Shown in pieces: positions 35,265 through 43,867 of a DNA stretch of 64,000 nucleotides. The first letter of the stretch is position 1, and each line of letters begins with the position of its first letter. The position numbers and the translations under genes were made by a program. The stretch is from Microbacterium hydrocarbonoxydans (GTDB taxonomy: Bacteria > Actinomycetota > Actinomycetes > Actinomycetales > Microbacteriaceae). Location: the NCBI RefSeq assembly GCF_023715885.1, contig NZ_JAMBOY010000005.1, forward strand, positions 62,001 through 126,000, read 5' to 3'. The notes beneath the pieces were generated by a model that did no database searches, was not told the DNA's origin, and saw only the letters and a program-made list of their open reading frames with translations.

Positions 35265-36223
35265 TCCGCACCGTCCTCGGCGACGTCTCGCCGACCGAGC
35301 TCGGCCCGACGAACTATCACGAGCACCTGTTCCAGGTCTCACCGCTGCTGCCGGGCGACGAGCTCGACGACGAGGAGCGCTCGGGCGCCGAAGCGGCGAT
35401 GCTGCGCGACAGCGGCTTCGCGGCGATGGTCGATGCGACGCCGTTCGGTCTCGGCCGCGATCCCGCGGCACTCGCCCGGATCAGTGCGTCGACCGGACTG
35501 CGCATCGTCGCCACGACCGGACGCCATCGCGAGGCCCACTACGCCGCCGACCACCCGACACGATCGACGGATGCCGAGACGCTCGCCGCGCGGTTCATCC
35601 GCGAGATCGGCGACGGGATGCCGCTGGCCGACGGCGACCCCGACGGGGAGCGCGCCTGCGGCCCCGACGGCTCCCCCGTGCGCGCCGGTCTGCTCAAGGG
35701 CGGCATCGACTACTGGCGCATCAGCGGGTTCGAACACACGACGCTGCTCGCCCTCGCCGCGGCGCATCGCGCCACGGGCGCTGCGATCATGGTGCACCTG
35801 GAGTTCTGCACCGCCGCGCACGAGGTGCTCGACCTGCTCGGCGCCGAGGGGGTCTCGGCCGACCGAGTCGTGCTGGCGCATGCCGATCGCGATCCGGACG
35901 CCGGCCTGCATGCCTCCCTCGCGGAGCGCGGCGCCTACCTCGGGTACGACGGGTTCGCGCGGCCGCGCACCCGATCGGATGCCGAGCTGCTCGCCCTGAC
36001 CGAGGCGGTCATCGCGGCAGGCGCCGTCGATCGCGTGGTTCTCGGCGGCGACGTCGCCCGCCGCACCCGTTACATCGCGTACGGCGGCATGCCGGGCCTC
36101 GCCTACCTGGGCGAGCGATATCTGCCCCGCCTGCGTGCGGCGGTCGGCGAGGACGCCGTCGATCGGATGCTGCGCGCGAACCCCGCCCGACTCCTCGCCC
36201 TCCCGTCCCCCACGGGTCGTTGA
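35261..36223 (+). CDS. phosphotriesterase-family hydrolase (probable lactonase)
   Basis: 320-residue amidohydrolase TIM barrel. All binuclear metal ligands are visible: H20 and H22 (NYHEHLF), bridging K146 (LLKGG), H179 (MVHLEF), H207 (LAHAD) and D264 (LGGDVARR). Family members in sugar clusters are usually lactonases or phosphodiesterases rather than phosphotriesterases. ATG overlaps the previous stop (ATGA). The C-terminal Gly-Arg and TGA stop come from an extragenic repeat, so the original end may have been altered. Confidence 0.88.
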   Translation: MIRTVLGDVSPTELGPTNYHEHLFQVSPLLPGDELDDEERSGAEAAMLRDSGFAAMVDATPFGLGRDPAALARISASTGLRIVATTGRHREAHYAADHPTRSTDAETLAARFIREIGDGMPLADGDPDGERACGPDGSPVRAGLLKGGIDYWRISGFEHTTLLALAAAHRATGAAIMVHLEFCTAAHEVLDLLGAEGVSADRVVLAHADRDPDAGLHASLAERGAYLGYDGFARPRTRSDAELLALTEAVIAAGAVDRVVLGGDVARRTRYIAYGGMPGLAYLGERYLPRLRAAVGEDAVDRMLRANPARLLALPSPTGR

Positions 36224-36273
36224 GCGCCCGCCCCTCCCGCGGGTCGTCGAGCGAACGAAGTGAGACGAAACGC
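36214..36273 (+). repeat. extragenic repeats, GGTCGTTGAGCG family
   Basis: A half copy (from 36215) and a full copy (about 36241-36273, GGGTCGTCGAGCG to GAAACGCG) in the same orientation. The half copy supplies the stop codon (36221-36223) of the phosphotriesterase-family gene. Confidence 0.8.
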
Positions 36274-36323
36274 GCCAGACCCCGCACGACCCCGCCCCGC
36301 ATAACCCCCTGAAGGAGCCCCGC

Positions 36324-36620
36324 ATGACCGAGCCGACCATCCTGCACGCGACCTTCACCGCGCGTCCCGGCGAGGGCGATCGCGTCGCCGCGCTCCTCGC
36401 CGACTTCGCGGAGCACGTGCGGGAAGAGGAGGGCAACGTCGTGTTCGACGCGACCCGCCTCGTCGACGACCCCGACCGGTTCTTCGTGTACGAGGTGTAC
36501 CGCGACGAGGCCGCGTTCCAGGCGCACCTCTCCTCCCCCGCCGGCGGCCCGTTCAACGCGGCGCTGCAAGACCTCATCGTCGAGCCGTCGTCGCAGCTCA
36601 CGTTCCTGCGCCGCATCTGA
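36324..36620 (+). CDS. putative quinol monooxygenase/LsrG-like ABM protein
   Basis: 98 residues, one ABM domain (ILHATFTARPGEGDRVAALL; FVYEVYRDEAAFQAHL). The family includes YgiN quinol monooxygenases and LsrG, which isomerises a phosphorylated diketone in autoinducer-2 breakdown. Preceded by GAAGGAG. It is 100 bp after the phosphotriesterase gene across a repeat, so it probably belongs to the same pathway. The combination with an FGGY kinase and ribose-type transporter recalls lsr, but LsrF is absent. Confidence 0.8.
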   Translation: MTEPTILHATFTARPGEGDRVAALLADFAEHVREEEGNVVFDATRLVDDPDRFFVYEVYRDEAAFQAHLSSPAGGPFNAALQDLIVEPSSQLTFLRRI

Positions 36621-36637
36621 CGGCATCCCTCTCCTCC

Positions 36638-36722
36638 GCGAACCACCCCTCTCCGCCCGAGCCACCCCTCTGCATGCACGACGCAGAGGGGTGGCTCGCG
36701 CGAAAGGGGGTGGCTCGCGCGA
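36638..36722. repeat. nested inverted repeats, core GCCACCCCTCT
   Basis: Two forward units (36638-36652, 36659-36673) followed by two inverted units (36683-36703, 36705-36722) between the convergent ABM and binding-protein genes. This is the same two-forward, two-inverted layout as at 30020 but with an unrelated core. Confidence 0.75.
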
Positions 36723-36746
36723 GGCGCAGCGGCACGGACACACGAA

Positions 36747-36776
36747 AGGGCCCCTCACCCGCGGGTGAGGGGCCCT
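36747..36776 (-). terminator. rho-independent terminator of the ribose-type ABC operon
   Basis: A 14-bp perfect stem (36747-36760 with 36763-36776) followed on the minus strand by TTTCGTG, 12 bp beyond the stop of the binding-protein gene. Confidence 0.8.
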
Positions 36777-36788
36777 CGCGTCAGATGA

Positions 36789-37787
36789 TCACTCGTACAG
36801 GACCGCGGCGATCTTCTCGTCCTCCAGGTTCGTCTTGTCGTACCAGTACGAACCCGTGTCGTAGAACTCGTCGACCGAGTCGCCGTTGGCCGCGTCGTAC
36901 GCCGCCTGCACGACCTGAGCGCCGATGCCGATCGGATCCTGCGTGATCGCGCCGGCCATCGTGCCGTCCTTGATGGCGTTGATCTGCGCGGCGCCGGAGT
37001 CGAAGCCGACGATCGTGATCTTGCCCTTCTCGAGGCCGAGCTCGTTCACGGCGTTGACGACACCGATCGCGGAGCCCTCGTTCGTGCCGTAGATGCCCTT
37101 GAGGTCGGGATGCGCCGCGATGAGGGTCTTCGCGATGTCGGCCGACTTCAGGTGGTCGCCGTCGCCGTACTGGATGTCGACGATCTCGATGTCGGGGTAG
37201 TCCGCCTCGATCTTCTCGACGAATCCGTCACGACGCTCGACACCGGTCGAGTTGATCTGCGAGTGACCGACGATCGCGACCTCTCCCGATCCGCCGATCA
37301 GCTCGGCCATGTGCTCGGCGGCCAGCGCGCCGGCGACCTTGCTGTCGGTGGCGGCGAGGCTCAGGCCCACGTCGCCGTTGCAGGGTGCGTCGAAGTAGAC
37401 GACCGGGATGTCCTTCGACTTCGCCTGCTCGAGCGGGGCGACGCACGCCTCGGGGTCGAGCGCCGCGTACGCGATGGCGTTCGGGTTCTTGTCGATGGCG
37501 CTGGTCAGCATCTCGAGCTGCTGCGCGATCTCGGTCTCGGCCGCGGGGCCTTCGAACGTGATCCGAACGCCGAGCTCCTCGGCCTTCTGCTCGGCGCCCT
37601 TTTTGACGGCCTGCCAGAACTGGTGCTGGAAGCCCTTGGACACCAGCGCGATGTACATCTCGCCGTCGCCGCTGCCCGCGTCGCCGCCGCCTTCTTCGAT
37701 GACGTCACCGCCGCCGGCGCAGCCGGCGAACACGAGGGCGGATGCGGCCACGAGTGCCGCGAATGCGGTCTTCTTGCCGAATTTCAT
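36789..37787 (-). CDS. sugar-binding lipoprotein, ribose/xylose-type (CUT2) ABC importer
   Basis: 332 residues. Signal peptide with lipobox VFAGC (Cys23), a Gly/Asp/Glu-rich linker, then a periplasmic-binding domain of the RbsB type (YIALVSKGFQHQFWQAVKKG). ATG at 37787. Last gene of the ATPase-permease-binding protein operon. The ligand is probably the substrate of the kinase cluster at 31-36 kb, because the operon carries the same operator. Confidence 0.93.
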   Translation of the reverse strand: MKFGKKTAFAALVAASALVFAGCAGGGDVIEEGGGDAGSGDGEMYIALVSKGFQHQFWQAVKKGAEQKAEELGVRITFEGPAAETEIAQQLEMLTSAIDKNPNAIAYAALDPEACVAPLEQAKSKDIPVVYFDAPCNGDVGLSLAATDSKVAGALAAEHMAELIGGSGEVAIVGHSQINSTGVERRDGFVEKIEADYPDIEIVDIQYGDGDHLKSADIAKTLIAAHPDLKGIYGTNEGSAIGVVNAVNELGLEKGKITIVGFDSGAAQINAIKDGTMAGAITQDPIGIGAQVVQAAYDAANGDSVDEFYDTGSYWYDKTNLEDEKIAAVLYE

Positions 37788-37863
37788 GGAAACTCCATTG
37801 TTCTCTGTGGTGGGTGGTACTCGGGATGGGTCATGCAGTGGTGCGTGGTGCTGCGAGGGATCG

Positions 37864-38895
37864 TCAGGTGTGCTGGCGATTGCGCAGCGAGTCGAGGAAC
37901 ACCGCGAGCAGCACGACGATGCCGACGACGATGTTCTGCCACTCGGTCTGGATCGACATGATGCGCAGTCCGTTGACGAGCACGCTCATGATGAGAGCGC
38001 CGATCACGGTGCCGAGGATCGACCCGCGGCCGCCGAGCAGCGAGGTGCCGCCGATGATGACGGCGGCGATGGCCTGCAGCTCGTAGCCCATGCCGATCTG
38101 CGGCTGGGCGGAGTCGAGCCGGGAGGCGATGACGATGCCCGCGATACCCGTGAAGGCGCCGGCGAACATGTAGATGAAGATCGTCCAGCGACGCGTGTTC
38201 ACTCCCGAGAGGCGGGTGGCCTCTTCGTTCGAGCCGATCGCGAAGGTGTACCGGCCGAGCAGCGTCTTCGAGAGCACGAGCCACGCCACGATCGCGAGAG
38301 CGGCCGTGATGAGCACGGCGTTCGGGATGCCGGGGATGATCACGCCGAGTGCGATCTTCTTGAAGTCCGGGGCGGAGGTCGAGAAGTAGATCGGCGCGAC
38401 GTTGGAGATCACGAGCGCCAGACCGCCGGCGATCATCATCATCGCGAGGGTCGCGATGAACGGCGGGAGGCGCAGGAACGTGATGTTGATGCCGTTCACG
38501 AGCCCCATGAGCACACCGGTCAGCACGCCGCCGATGACGCCGACCCAGACGGGGAGCCCCATGTTGGTCACGATCACACCGGTCATGACGGCGCACAGCG
38601 CCATACCGGTTCCGATCGAGAGGTCGATGCCGCCGGTGATGATGACGAACGTGGTGCCGAGGGCGAGGATGCCGATCACGGCAGTCGAGAGCAGCACCGT
38701 CGCGATGTTGCTGAAGGTGAAGAAGTTCGGGCTGGCGATCGAGAAGAAGATCACGAGCACGATCAGCGTGCCGAACGCGAGCGACTGCTGGACCTGGCGC
38801 TTGAGGAACCCGACGACGTCTCGCTTGTCGGTGTTCTCGTCGATGGCCGTCTGGATGATCGTCGTCGTGGACGATCCGTTCTGCGGAGCGCTCAT
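37864..38895 (-). CDS. ribose-type ABC permease (RbsC family)
   Basis: 343 residues with about ten hydrophobic segments and the family motif GGIDLSIGTGMAL (near 100-112) and NGLRIM towards the C-terminus. ATG at 38895 overlaps the ATPase stop by one base. Being the only permease in the operon, it presumably forms a homodimer. Confidence 0.94.
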   Translation of the reverse strand: MSAPQNGSSTTTIIQTAIDENTDKRDVVGFLKRQVQQSLAFGTLIVLVIFFSIASPNFFTFSNIATVLLSTAVIGILALGTTFVIITGGIDLSIGTGMALCAVMTGVIVTNMGLPVWVGVIGGVLTGVLMGLVNGINITFLRLPPFIATLAMMMIAGGLALVISNVAPIYFSTSAPDFKKIALGVIIPGIPNAVLITAALAIVAWLVLSKTLLGRYTFAIGSNEEATRLSGVNTRRWTIFIYMFAGAFTGIAGIVIASRLDSAQPQIGMGYELQAIAAVIIGGTSLLGGRGSILGTVIGALIMSVLVNGLRIMSIQTEWQNIVVGIVVLLAVFLDSLRNRQHT

Positions 38896-40397
38896 CAGTC
38901 TTCCTCTCCGTGTGCTGCGAGTTGCATGATCTTCTCCTGGCTGGCGTCCTCGTTGCGGAGGGTTCCGGTGATGCGGCCGTTCGCGAAGACCGCGATGCGG
39001 TTCGCGACGCGGAGGATCTCCGGCAGCTCCGACGAGATGACGATGATGGACTTGCCCGCGTCAGCGAGCTGCTGCATGAGGCGGTAGATCTCTTCCTTCG
39101 CGCCGACGTCGATGCCTCGGGTCGGCTCGTCGAAGATGAGGATGTCGCAGTCGCGCATCAGCCACCGGGCGATGACGACCTTCTGCTGGTTGCCTCCGGA
39201 GAGGAGCTTGACGACCTGGTTGACCGATGGGGTCTTCACGCGCAGCTGCTGGACGTAGTCCTTGGTGCGGTTCTTCGCCTTGCCGTCGCCCATCCACCCG
39301 ATCGCGTTCGCGTACGAGCCGAGCGAGGCGAGCACGGTGTTGAACGTCACGTCCTGCTCGAGCATGAGGCCGAGCAGCTTGCGGTCCTCGGAGAGGTACC
39401 CGACGCCGTGCCGCACGGCATCCGACGGCTGGGAGATGCGCGCTGTACGCCCGGCGATCGTGATGGCGCCGCCGTCGCGGCGGTCGGCCCCGATGACCGC
39501 TCGGGCGGTCTCGGTGCGTCCCGCACCCATGAGCCCGGCAAAGCCGAGGATCTCGCCCCGGTGCAGCTGGAATGAGACGTCCTTGAGCAGGCTCTTGGTC
39601 GACAGCCCCTGCACGTCGAGGACCACCGGGTCGTTCGCGTGTTCGCGCGCCTGCGGGCGGGTCCCCTCGTCGATCGCGCGGCCGACCATCATCTCGATGA
39701 TCTTCGGGATGCTCACCTCGGATTTCTCCAGTGATCCGATGTATGCGCCGTCGCGGAGCACGGTGACCCGGTCTGCGAGGCGGCGCAGCTCGTCCATGCG
39801 GTGCGAGATGTAGACGATTCCGGTGCCGGATGCCTTGAGCTGCTCGATGAGCACGAACAGCGTCTCGACCTCCGAGTCGGTCAGGGCCGAGGTGGGCTCG
39901 TCCATGATGAGCACCTTGGCGTTGAACGACAGCGCCTTGGCGATCTCGACCATCTGCTGCTCGGCGACCGTGAGCTCGCCGACCTTCTGGCGGGGGTCGA
40001 GGCGGATGTCGAGACGCTTCAGCAGTTCGGCGGTTTGCGAGTTGAGCCGTCGCTCCGACAGGAATGGTCCGGTCTTCGGCTCCCTGCCCACGAAGATGTT
40101 CTGCGCCACGGTGAGGTCGGGCATCAGGTTGAGTTCCTGATGGATGATCGTGACGCCGAGCTGCTGCGCCTGCAACGGACTGGTCAGCTCGACCTCTCGG
40201 CCCTCGAACGTGATCGTGCCCTCGTCCTTGGTGTAGATCCCGGAGAGGATCTTCATGAGCGTCGACTTGCCCGCGCCGTTCTCTCCGACGAGGACGAGGA
40301 CCTCACCGGGACGCACCTCGAGGTGTACGTCCTTGAGCGCCTGCACGCCGGGGAATCCCTTGCTGATCCCCTCGACTCTGAGGATGGGCTCACCCAT
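38895..40397 (-). CDS. ribose-type ABC transporter ATPase, two fused domains (RbsA family)
   Basis: 500 residues. First domain: Walker A GENGAGKST, signature LTVAEQQ, Walker B LIMDEPTSAL. Second domain: degenerate Walker A (GLMGAGRTE), signature LSGGNQQK and an intact Walker B glutamate in IFDEPTRGIDVGAK. ATG at 40397 (MGEPILRV) chosen by homology; a longer in-frame reading to 40457 lacks similarity and lies in the leader. First gene of the transporter operon. Confidence 0.94.
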   Translation of the reverse strand: MGEPILRVEGISKGFPGVQALKDVHLEVRPGEVLVLVGENGAGKSTLMKILSGIYTKDEGTITFEGREVELTSPLQAQQLGVTIIHQELNLMPDLTVAQNIFVGREPKTGPFLSERRLNSQTAELLKRLDIRLDPRQKVGELTVAEQQMVEIAKALSFNAKVLIMDEPTSALTDSEVETLFVLIEQLKASGTGIVYISHRMDELRRLADRVTVLRDGAYIGSLEKSEVSIPKIIEMMVGRAIDEGTRPQAREHANDPVVLDVQGLSTKSLLKDVSFQLHRGEILGFAGLMGAGRTETARAVIGADRRDGGAITIAGRTARISQPSDAVRHGVGYLSEDRKLLGLMLEQDVTFNTVLASLGSYANAIGWMGDGKAKNRTKDYVQQLRVKTPSVNQVVKLLSGGNQQKVVIARWLMRDCDILIFDEPTRGIDVGAKEEIYRLMQQLADAGKSIIVISSELPEILRVANRIAVFANGRITGTLRNEDASQEKIMQLAAHGEED

Positions 40398-40495
40398 GTG
40401 CTCACCTGCTTCCTTGAAGGTCGTCTCTCCGATGACTCCGGTCGGGTCCGGAAACATCGGATCAATTCTGCGTCCTGCGATGTCTCCACCGCAAG

Positions 40496-40550
40496 ATGTA
40501 TCTAAATGTATCTAGTCCACGTCCGAAACGGAACAGCCTGTAATAACAAG
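40496..40550 (-). promoter_or_regulatory. upstream region of the CUT2 operon: shared operator and a 10-bp-spaced direct repeat
   Basis: CCTGTAATAACAAG (40537-40550) is the complement of CTTGTTATTACAGG, matching the two sites upstream of the cupin/kinase operon. Between it and the gene, ATGTATCTA occurs twice (40496-40504 and 40506-40514), one helical turn apart, which suggests a second DNA-binding protein. The rest of the 229-bp gap shows no clear promoter boxes. Confidence 0.7.
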
Positions 40551-40626
40551 TCGGACACGTCCTGCGCTTGATGCCGCCAGTCTATGTGAAATCGATTTCA
40601 GGTCGGAACGCGGCGATTACGGTGCG

Positions 40627-41496
40627 TCAGTGCAGCCGGATCGAGTCCACGGCCGTCAGCTTGTCGCGGATGAACGCGTTCGCGTGCGCCCCGAGCTCGT
40701 CGTTGTCGCTCCACAGATTGCGCCAGATCCCCAACATCCGGCTGAGATCCGGTGCCACGACCGCCGACGAGAAGGACTCGAAGACGATCGGCCCGTCGTA
40801 GCCGATCCGTCCGAGCGCCTTGAAGAAGGTGTCGAAGTCGACCGTGCCGGTGCCGAGGTAGCCGCGATGGCTCTCGCCGATGTGCACGTACCGCAGAGCG
40901 GGGGCGGCGTCCAGCACCGGCGCGAACATATCCGACTCCTCGATGTTCATGTGGTACGTGTCGAGGTGGATGCCGAGGTTCGGCCGGTCGACCTCGGCGA
41001 GGTAGCCGAGCGCCTGCCGCGCCGTGTTCAGCACGTTGGTCTCATAGCGGTTCACGACCTCGAGCGACACGGTGATGCCGCGCTCCGCGGCGTGGTCCGC
41101 GACGCGGGCGATCGTGCGTCGGCTGCTCTCGAGCCCCTCGACGGTGACGGGTTCCATGTACTTCTTCATGGCGCTGTAGACGACACCGCAGAAGTTCTCA
41201 CCGCCGAGGTCGGCGACCACGTCCACCGCACGGAGCAGCAGCTCCTCCCCCGCCTTCACGACGGCAGGATCGGCGCCGGTGATGTCGGTCGCCTCCGACA
41301 GCCCCAGCGAGGCGCTGACCGCGAGCTCGTGCTCGGCGAGGGCGCTCTTCGCCGCATCGACGTCGAAGGCGAACGGGTCCATGAGGGGGAACTCGATGAG
41401 GTCGAAACCGGCCTGCTTCGTCCTCTCGACCGACAGGCGGATGCCCTCGGCGTCGAAGCGCCCCGTCCAGACCAGCCCATGGCATCCGATGTTCAT
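40627..41496 (-). CDS. D-tagatose/D-psicose 3-epimerase family ketose epimerase
   Basis: 289 residues, the typical length. Metal ligands E146 (VSLEVVNRYE), D179 (IHLDTYHMNIEE), H205 (YVHIGESHRGY) and E240 (VFESFSS) have the same spacing (33, 26, 35) as E152/D185/H211/E246 of Pseudomonas cichorii D-tagatose 3-epimerase. It epimerises a ketohexose or ketopentose at C3, possibly L-ribulose. ATG at 41496. It has its own LacI-type promoter, and the repressor gene is divergent at 41689. Confidence 0.92.
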   Translation of the reverse strand: MNIGCHGLVWTGRFDAEGIRLSVERTKQAGFDLIEFPLMDPFAFDVDAAKSALAEHELAVSASLGLSEATDITGADPAVVKAGEELLLRAVDVVADLGGENFCGVVYSAMKKYMEPVTVEGLESSRRTIARVADHAAERGITVSLEVVNRYETNVLNTARQALGYLAEVDRPNLGIHLDTYHMNIEESDMFAPVLDAAPALRYVHIGESHRGYLGTGTVDFDTFFKALGRIGYDGPIVFESFSSAVVAPDLSRMLGIWRNLWSDNDELGAHANAFIRDKLTAVDSIRLH

Positions 41497-41541
41497 GCGA
41501 CCCCTCGGAGGCGGGTGTGCGGCACCGTCGCCTCGAACGAT

Positions 41542-41637
41542 TTGGCACGTGCCAATTCGATCCGGAGGCCAACGCTACGTTCGGTCGACGAGCGTGTCAA
41601 GAACTTTCTTGGCACGTGCCAATCGCCACAGTAGGCT
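41542..41637. promoter_or_regulatory. divergent promoters with two TTGGCACGTGCCAA operators
   Basis: Identical perfect 14-bp palindromes at 41542-41555 and 41609-41622, 67 bp apart. The leftward promoter TTGACA (complement of 41595-41600) and TAGCGT (complement of 41572-41577), 17-bp spacer, lies between them. The rightward promoter TTGGCA (41609-41614) and TAGGCT (41632-41637), also 17 bp, overlaps the second operator. This fits loop-type repression and autoregulation by the LacI protein at 41689. Confidence 0.85.
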
Positions 41638-41688
41638 GGTCCGGCCGCCGTCGGATGCCGTGCGCCGGCGCATCCGAGGAGGACCCCC

Positions 41689-42684
41689 ATGCCCGCCAGC
41701 GTCAAAGACGTCGCCGCCCTCGCCGGCGTGTCCTCGTCGACGGTCTCGAACTACCTCAACCACCCGCACGTGCTCGGCGCGCAGAGCTCGGAGAGGGTGC
41801 GCGCCGCGATCGAGCAGCTCGGGTACGTGCCCAACGAGTCGGCTCGCCAACTGCGCGCCGGCGCGAGTCGCACCCTCGCGCTGATCCTGCTCGACGCGTG
41901 GATCCCCTACTTCCAGGAGCTCTCCCGCGGTGTCGAGGATGTCGCGAGGGAGGGCGGCTGGTCGCTGTTCTTCAGCAACAGCAGTCGCGACGGCGAGCTC
42001 GAGCGCCGCAACATCGACATGTTCGAGGCCCACCGGGTGCAGGGGATCGTGATCTACCCGCTCGGCGACGTCGTGCCCCGCCTGGAGCAGCTCGCGGAGC
42101 GCGGCATCCGCTCGGTCGTCGTCGGACCGATCCGCGAGTCGGAGACCGTGGGATCCGTGCTCTTCGACGACCGGGGCGGCGGCCGCCTCGCGGGTGAGCA
42201 CCTGCTGAGCATCGGACGACGACGTCTGCTGTTCGTCGGCGCGCCGACCGTGAGCCAGTCGAACGATCGCCTGCAGGGGCTCCGCGACGCGGTCGAGGGC
42301 AGCGACGCCTCGGTCGAGGTCGTCGACGTGGTGCACCTCGCCACCGAGGACGGCCTAGAGGTCGGCGCGCGCCTCGCCGCCCTGCCTGCGACCGAACGAC
42401 CGGATGCCGTGTTCGCCGCCAACGACATGGTCGCGATCGGCGTGATGACGCAGTTGCTGCGCCACGGCATCCGTGTGCCGGACGACATCGCGCTCGTCGG
42501 GTTCGACGACGTCACCCAGGCACACCAGACCGTCGTACCGCTGACCAGCGTGCGGCAGCCGGGGTACGAGATCGGCCGCGCCGCGGGGGCTGCGCTACTG
42601 CAGCAGCTCGCCGATCCCACGGCCGACCTGCCAGAGCCGACACCGTTCGCCGCGGAGCTCGTGGTGCGGGAGTCGACCGCCTGA
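41689..42684 (+). CDS. LacI-family regulator of the ketose 3-epimerase
   Basis: 331 residues: helix-turn-helix VKDVAALAGVSSSTVSNYLN (5-24) and sensor domain with VGFDDVTQAHQTVVPLTSV near the C-terminus. ATG at 41689. Divergent from the epimerase gene and flanked by its two operators. It converges with another lacI gene only 5 bp away, so no terminator separates them. Confidence 0.88.
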   Translation: MPASVKDVAALAGVSSSTVSNYLNHPHVLGAQSSERVRAAIEQLGYVPNESARQLRAGASRTLALILLDAWIPYFQELSRGVEDVAREGGWSLFFSNSSRDGELERRNIDMFEAHRVQGIVIYPLGDVVPRLEQLAERGIRSVVVGPIRESETVGSVLFDDRGGGRLAGEHLLSIGRRRLLFVGAPTVSQSNDRLQGLRDAVEGSDASVEVVDVVHLATEDGLEVGARLAALPATERPDAVFAANDMVAIGVMTQLLRHGIRVPDDIALVGFDDVTQAHQTVVPLTSVRQPGYEIGRAAGAALLQQLADPTADLPEPTPFAAELVVRESTA

Positions 42685-42689
42685 CGCCG

Positions 42690-43697
42690 TCAGCGACGGC
42701 GCGCGGTCGTCGTCCCGACCCGAAGGCTGACGGGCGGCGCCGTAGCGGGTGCAGCCACGGGTTCGGGAGCGGCGATGAAGCGCGCAGCGAGCGTCCCGAG
42801 TTCCACCAGGGGCAGGGTCATGGTCGTGAGATCGAAGACCTCACCACCGGCCGTGCCGCCGATCCCGGCGACGGAGACGTCGTCCGGCGCCCGCAACCCC
42901 GCCCGCCAGAGCCCCGCGAGCGCGCCGATCGCGACTTCGTCGTTGCTGCAGATGACCGCATCCGGCATCCGGTCTGACCCGATCAGCGCCTCGATCGACT
43001 GACTGCCCGCTGCCTGGCTCATGCCGGTGGGGTCGGCGACCCGTGGCGCGAGGCCTGCGTCGAACATCGTCTTCCGGTAGCCGATGAGTCTCTGTTCCGA
43101 GGCCGTGAGCCCCGGGATGCCGCCGATGAAGGCGATGTCGCGGTGCCCCAGCCCGAGCAGGTACGAGGTGAGCTCCGCCGCGGCCGCCGCGTTGTCGACG
43201 ACGATGCTGGTGGCGGCGAATCCGCGGGGCGCGAGTGCCACGACGCTGGTGCCCTGCTGCACGGCGGCATTCACCTCCTTCGCGAGCTGTCCGGTACCCG
43301 GCGAGCCCTCGATGTCGCTTCCGCAGAACACGATGCCCGACGCCTGATGCTCGCGCAGCGCGCGGAACCGCGCCAGCTCCTGCAGCGGGTCGCGGTTGGC
43401 GTTGGCGAGCACGGTCACGTACCCCCGGCTGGTCGCCTCGACCTCGATGCCGCGGGTCATCTCCGCGAAGTACGGGTCGAGGATGTCGCTCGCGATCACG
43501 CCGATGATGCGGCTGCGCTTCTGCTGAAGGGCGCGAGCCGTGGCGCTCGCGGTGTACCCCAGCGTCGCGGCGGCGGCGCGGACGGCCTGTTGCACGGACT
43601 CGGAAACGGGATGATTGCTCGCGGACCCGTTCAGCACCCTGGAGGCCGTGGCCACCGAGACGGATGCGAGCTCCGCGACATCGCGCAGCGTCGCCAT
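42690..43697 (-). CDS. LacI-family regulator of the flavoprotein/Gfo operon
   Basis: 335 residues: helix-turn-helix LRDVAELASVSVATASRVLN (4-23) and sensor domain. The sensor has IGGTAGGEVFDLTTMTLPL where most relatives have a FDD motif. ATG at 43697 (MATLRDV) is preferred over 43712 because homology starts there and GAGAGGGG precedes it. Divergent from the gene at 43868, with two AAACGTTT operators between. Confidence 0.87.
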   Translation of the reverse strand: MATLRDVAELASVSVATASRVLNGSASNHPVSESVQQAVRAAAATLGYTASATARALQQKRSRIIGVIASDILDPYFAEMTRGIEVEATSRGYVTVLANANRDPLQELARFRALREHQASGIVFCGSDIEGSPGTGQLAKEVNAAVQQGTSVVALAPRGFAATSIVVDNAAAAAELTSYLLGLGHRDIAFIGGIPGLTASEQRLIGYRKTMFDAGLAPRVADPTGMSQAAGSQSIEALIGSDRMPDAVICSNDEVAIGALAGLWRAGLRAPDDVSVAGIGGTAGGEVFDLTTMTLPLVELGTLAARFIAAPEPVAAPATAPPVSLRVGTTTARRR

Positions 43698-43751
43698 CGC
43701 CACCCCTCTCATCGATCACCCCACATTACCGTCGAGGCCGCCGCGTGCTGT

Positions 43752-43840
43752 TTGACAACGGCACAGTGACCGTCCTAGCATGTGGCAAACGTTATCCATA
43801 AGCATATCAGTGTGCTCGATCGCAACGGCAAACGTTTACC
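43752..43840 (+). promoter_or_regulatory. promoter with two AAACGTT-centred LacI operators
   Basis: TTGACA (43752-43757) and TAGCAT (43776-43781), 18 bp apart. Operator 1, TGGCAAACGTTATCCA (43783-43798), covers the start site; operator 2, GGCAAACGTTTACC (43827-43840), is 43 bp downstream. Both lie between the divergent LacI gene and the flavoprotein gene. Confidence 0.8.
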
Positions 43841-43867
43841 TGCATGACCGCCTCGAAGGAGAAGCAC

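Noticed and set aside
36324-36620. Full lsr (autoinducer-2) system
   Set aside because: An FGGY kinase, LsrG-like protein and ribose-type transporter are present, but there is no LsrF-type thiolase or LsrR, and the other enzymes do not belong to that pathway.
42685-42689. Terminator between the two convergent lacI genes
   Set aside because: Only 5 bp separate the stop codons and no hairpin with a T-run is visible.
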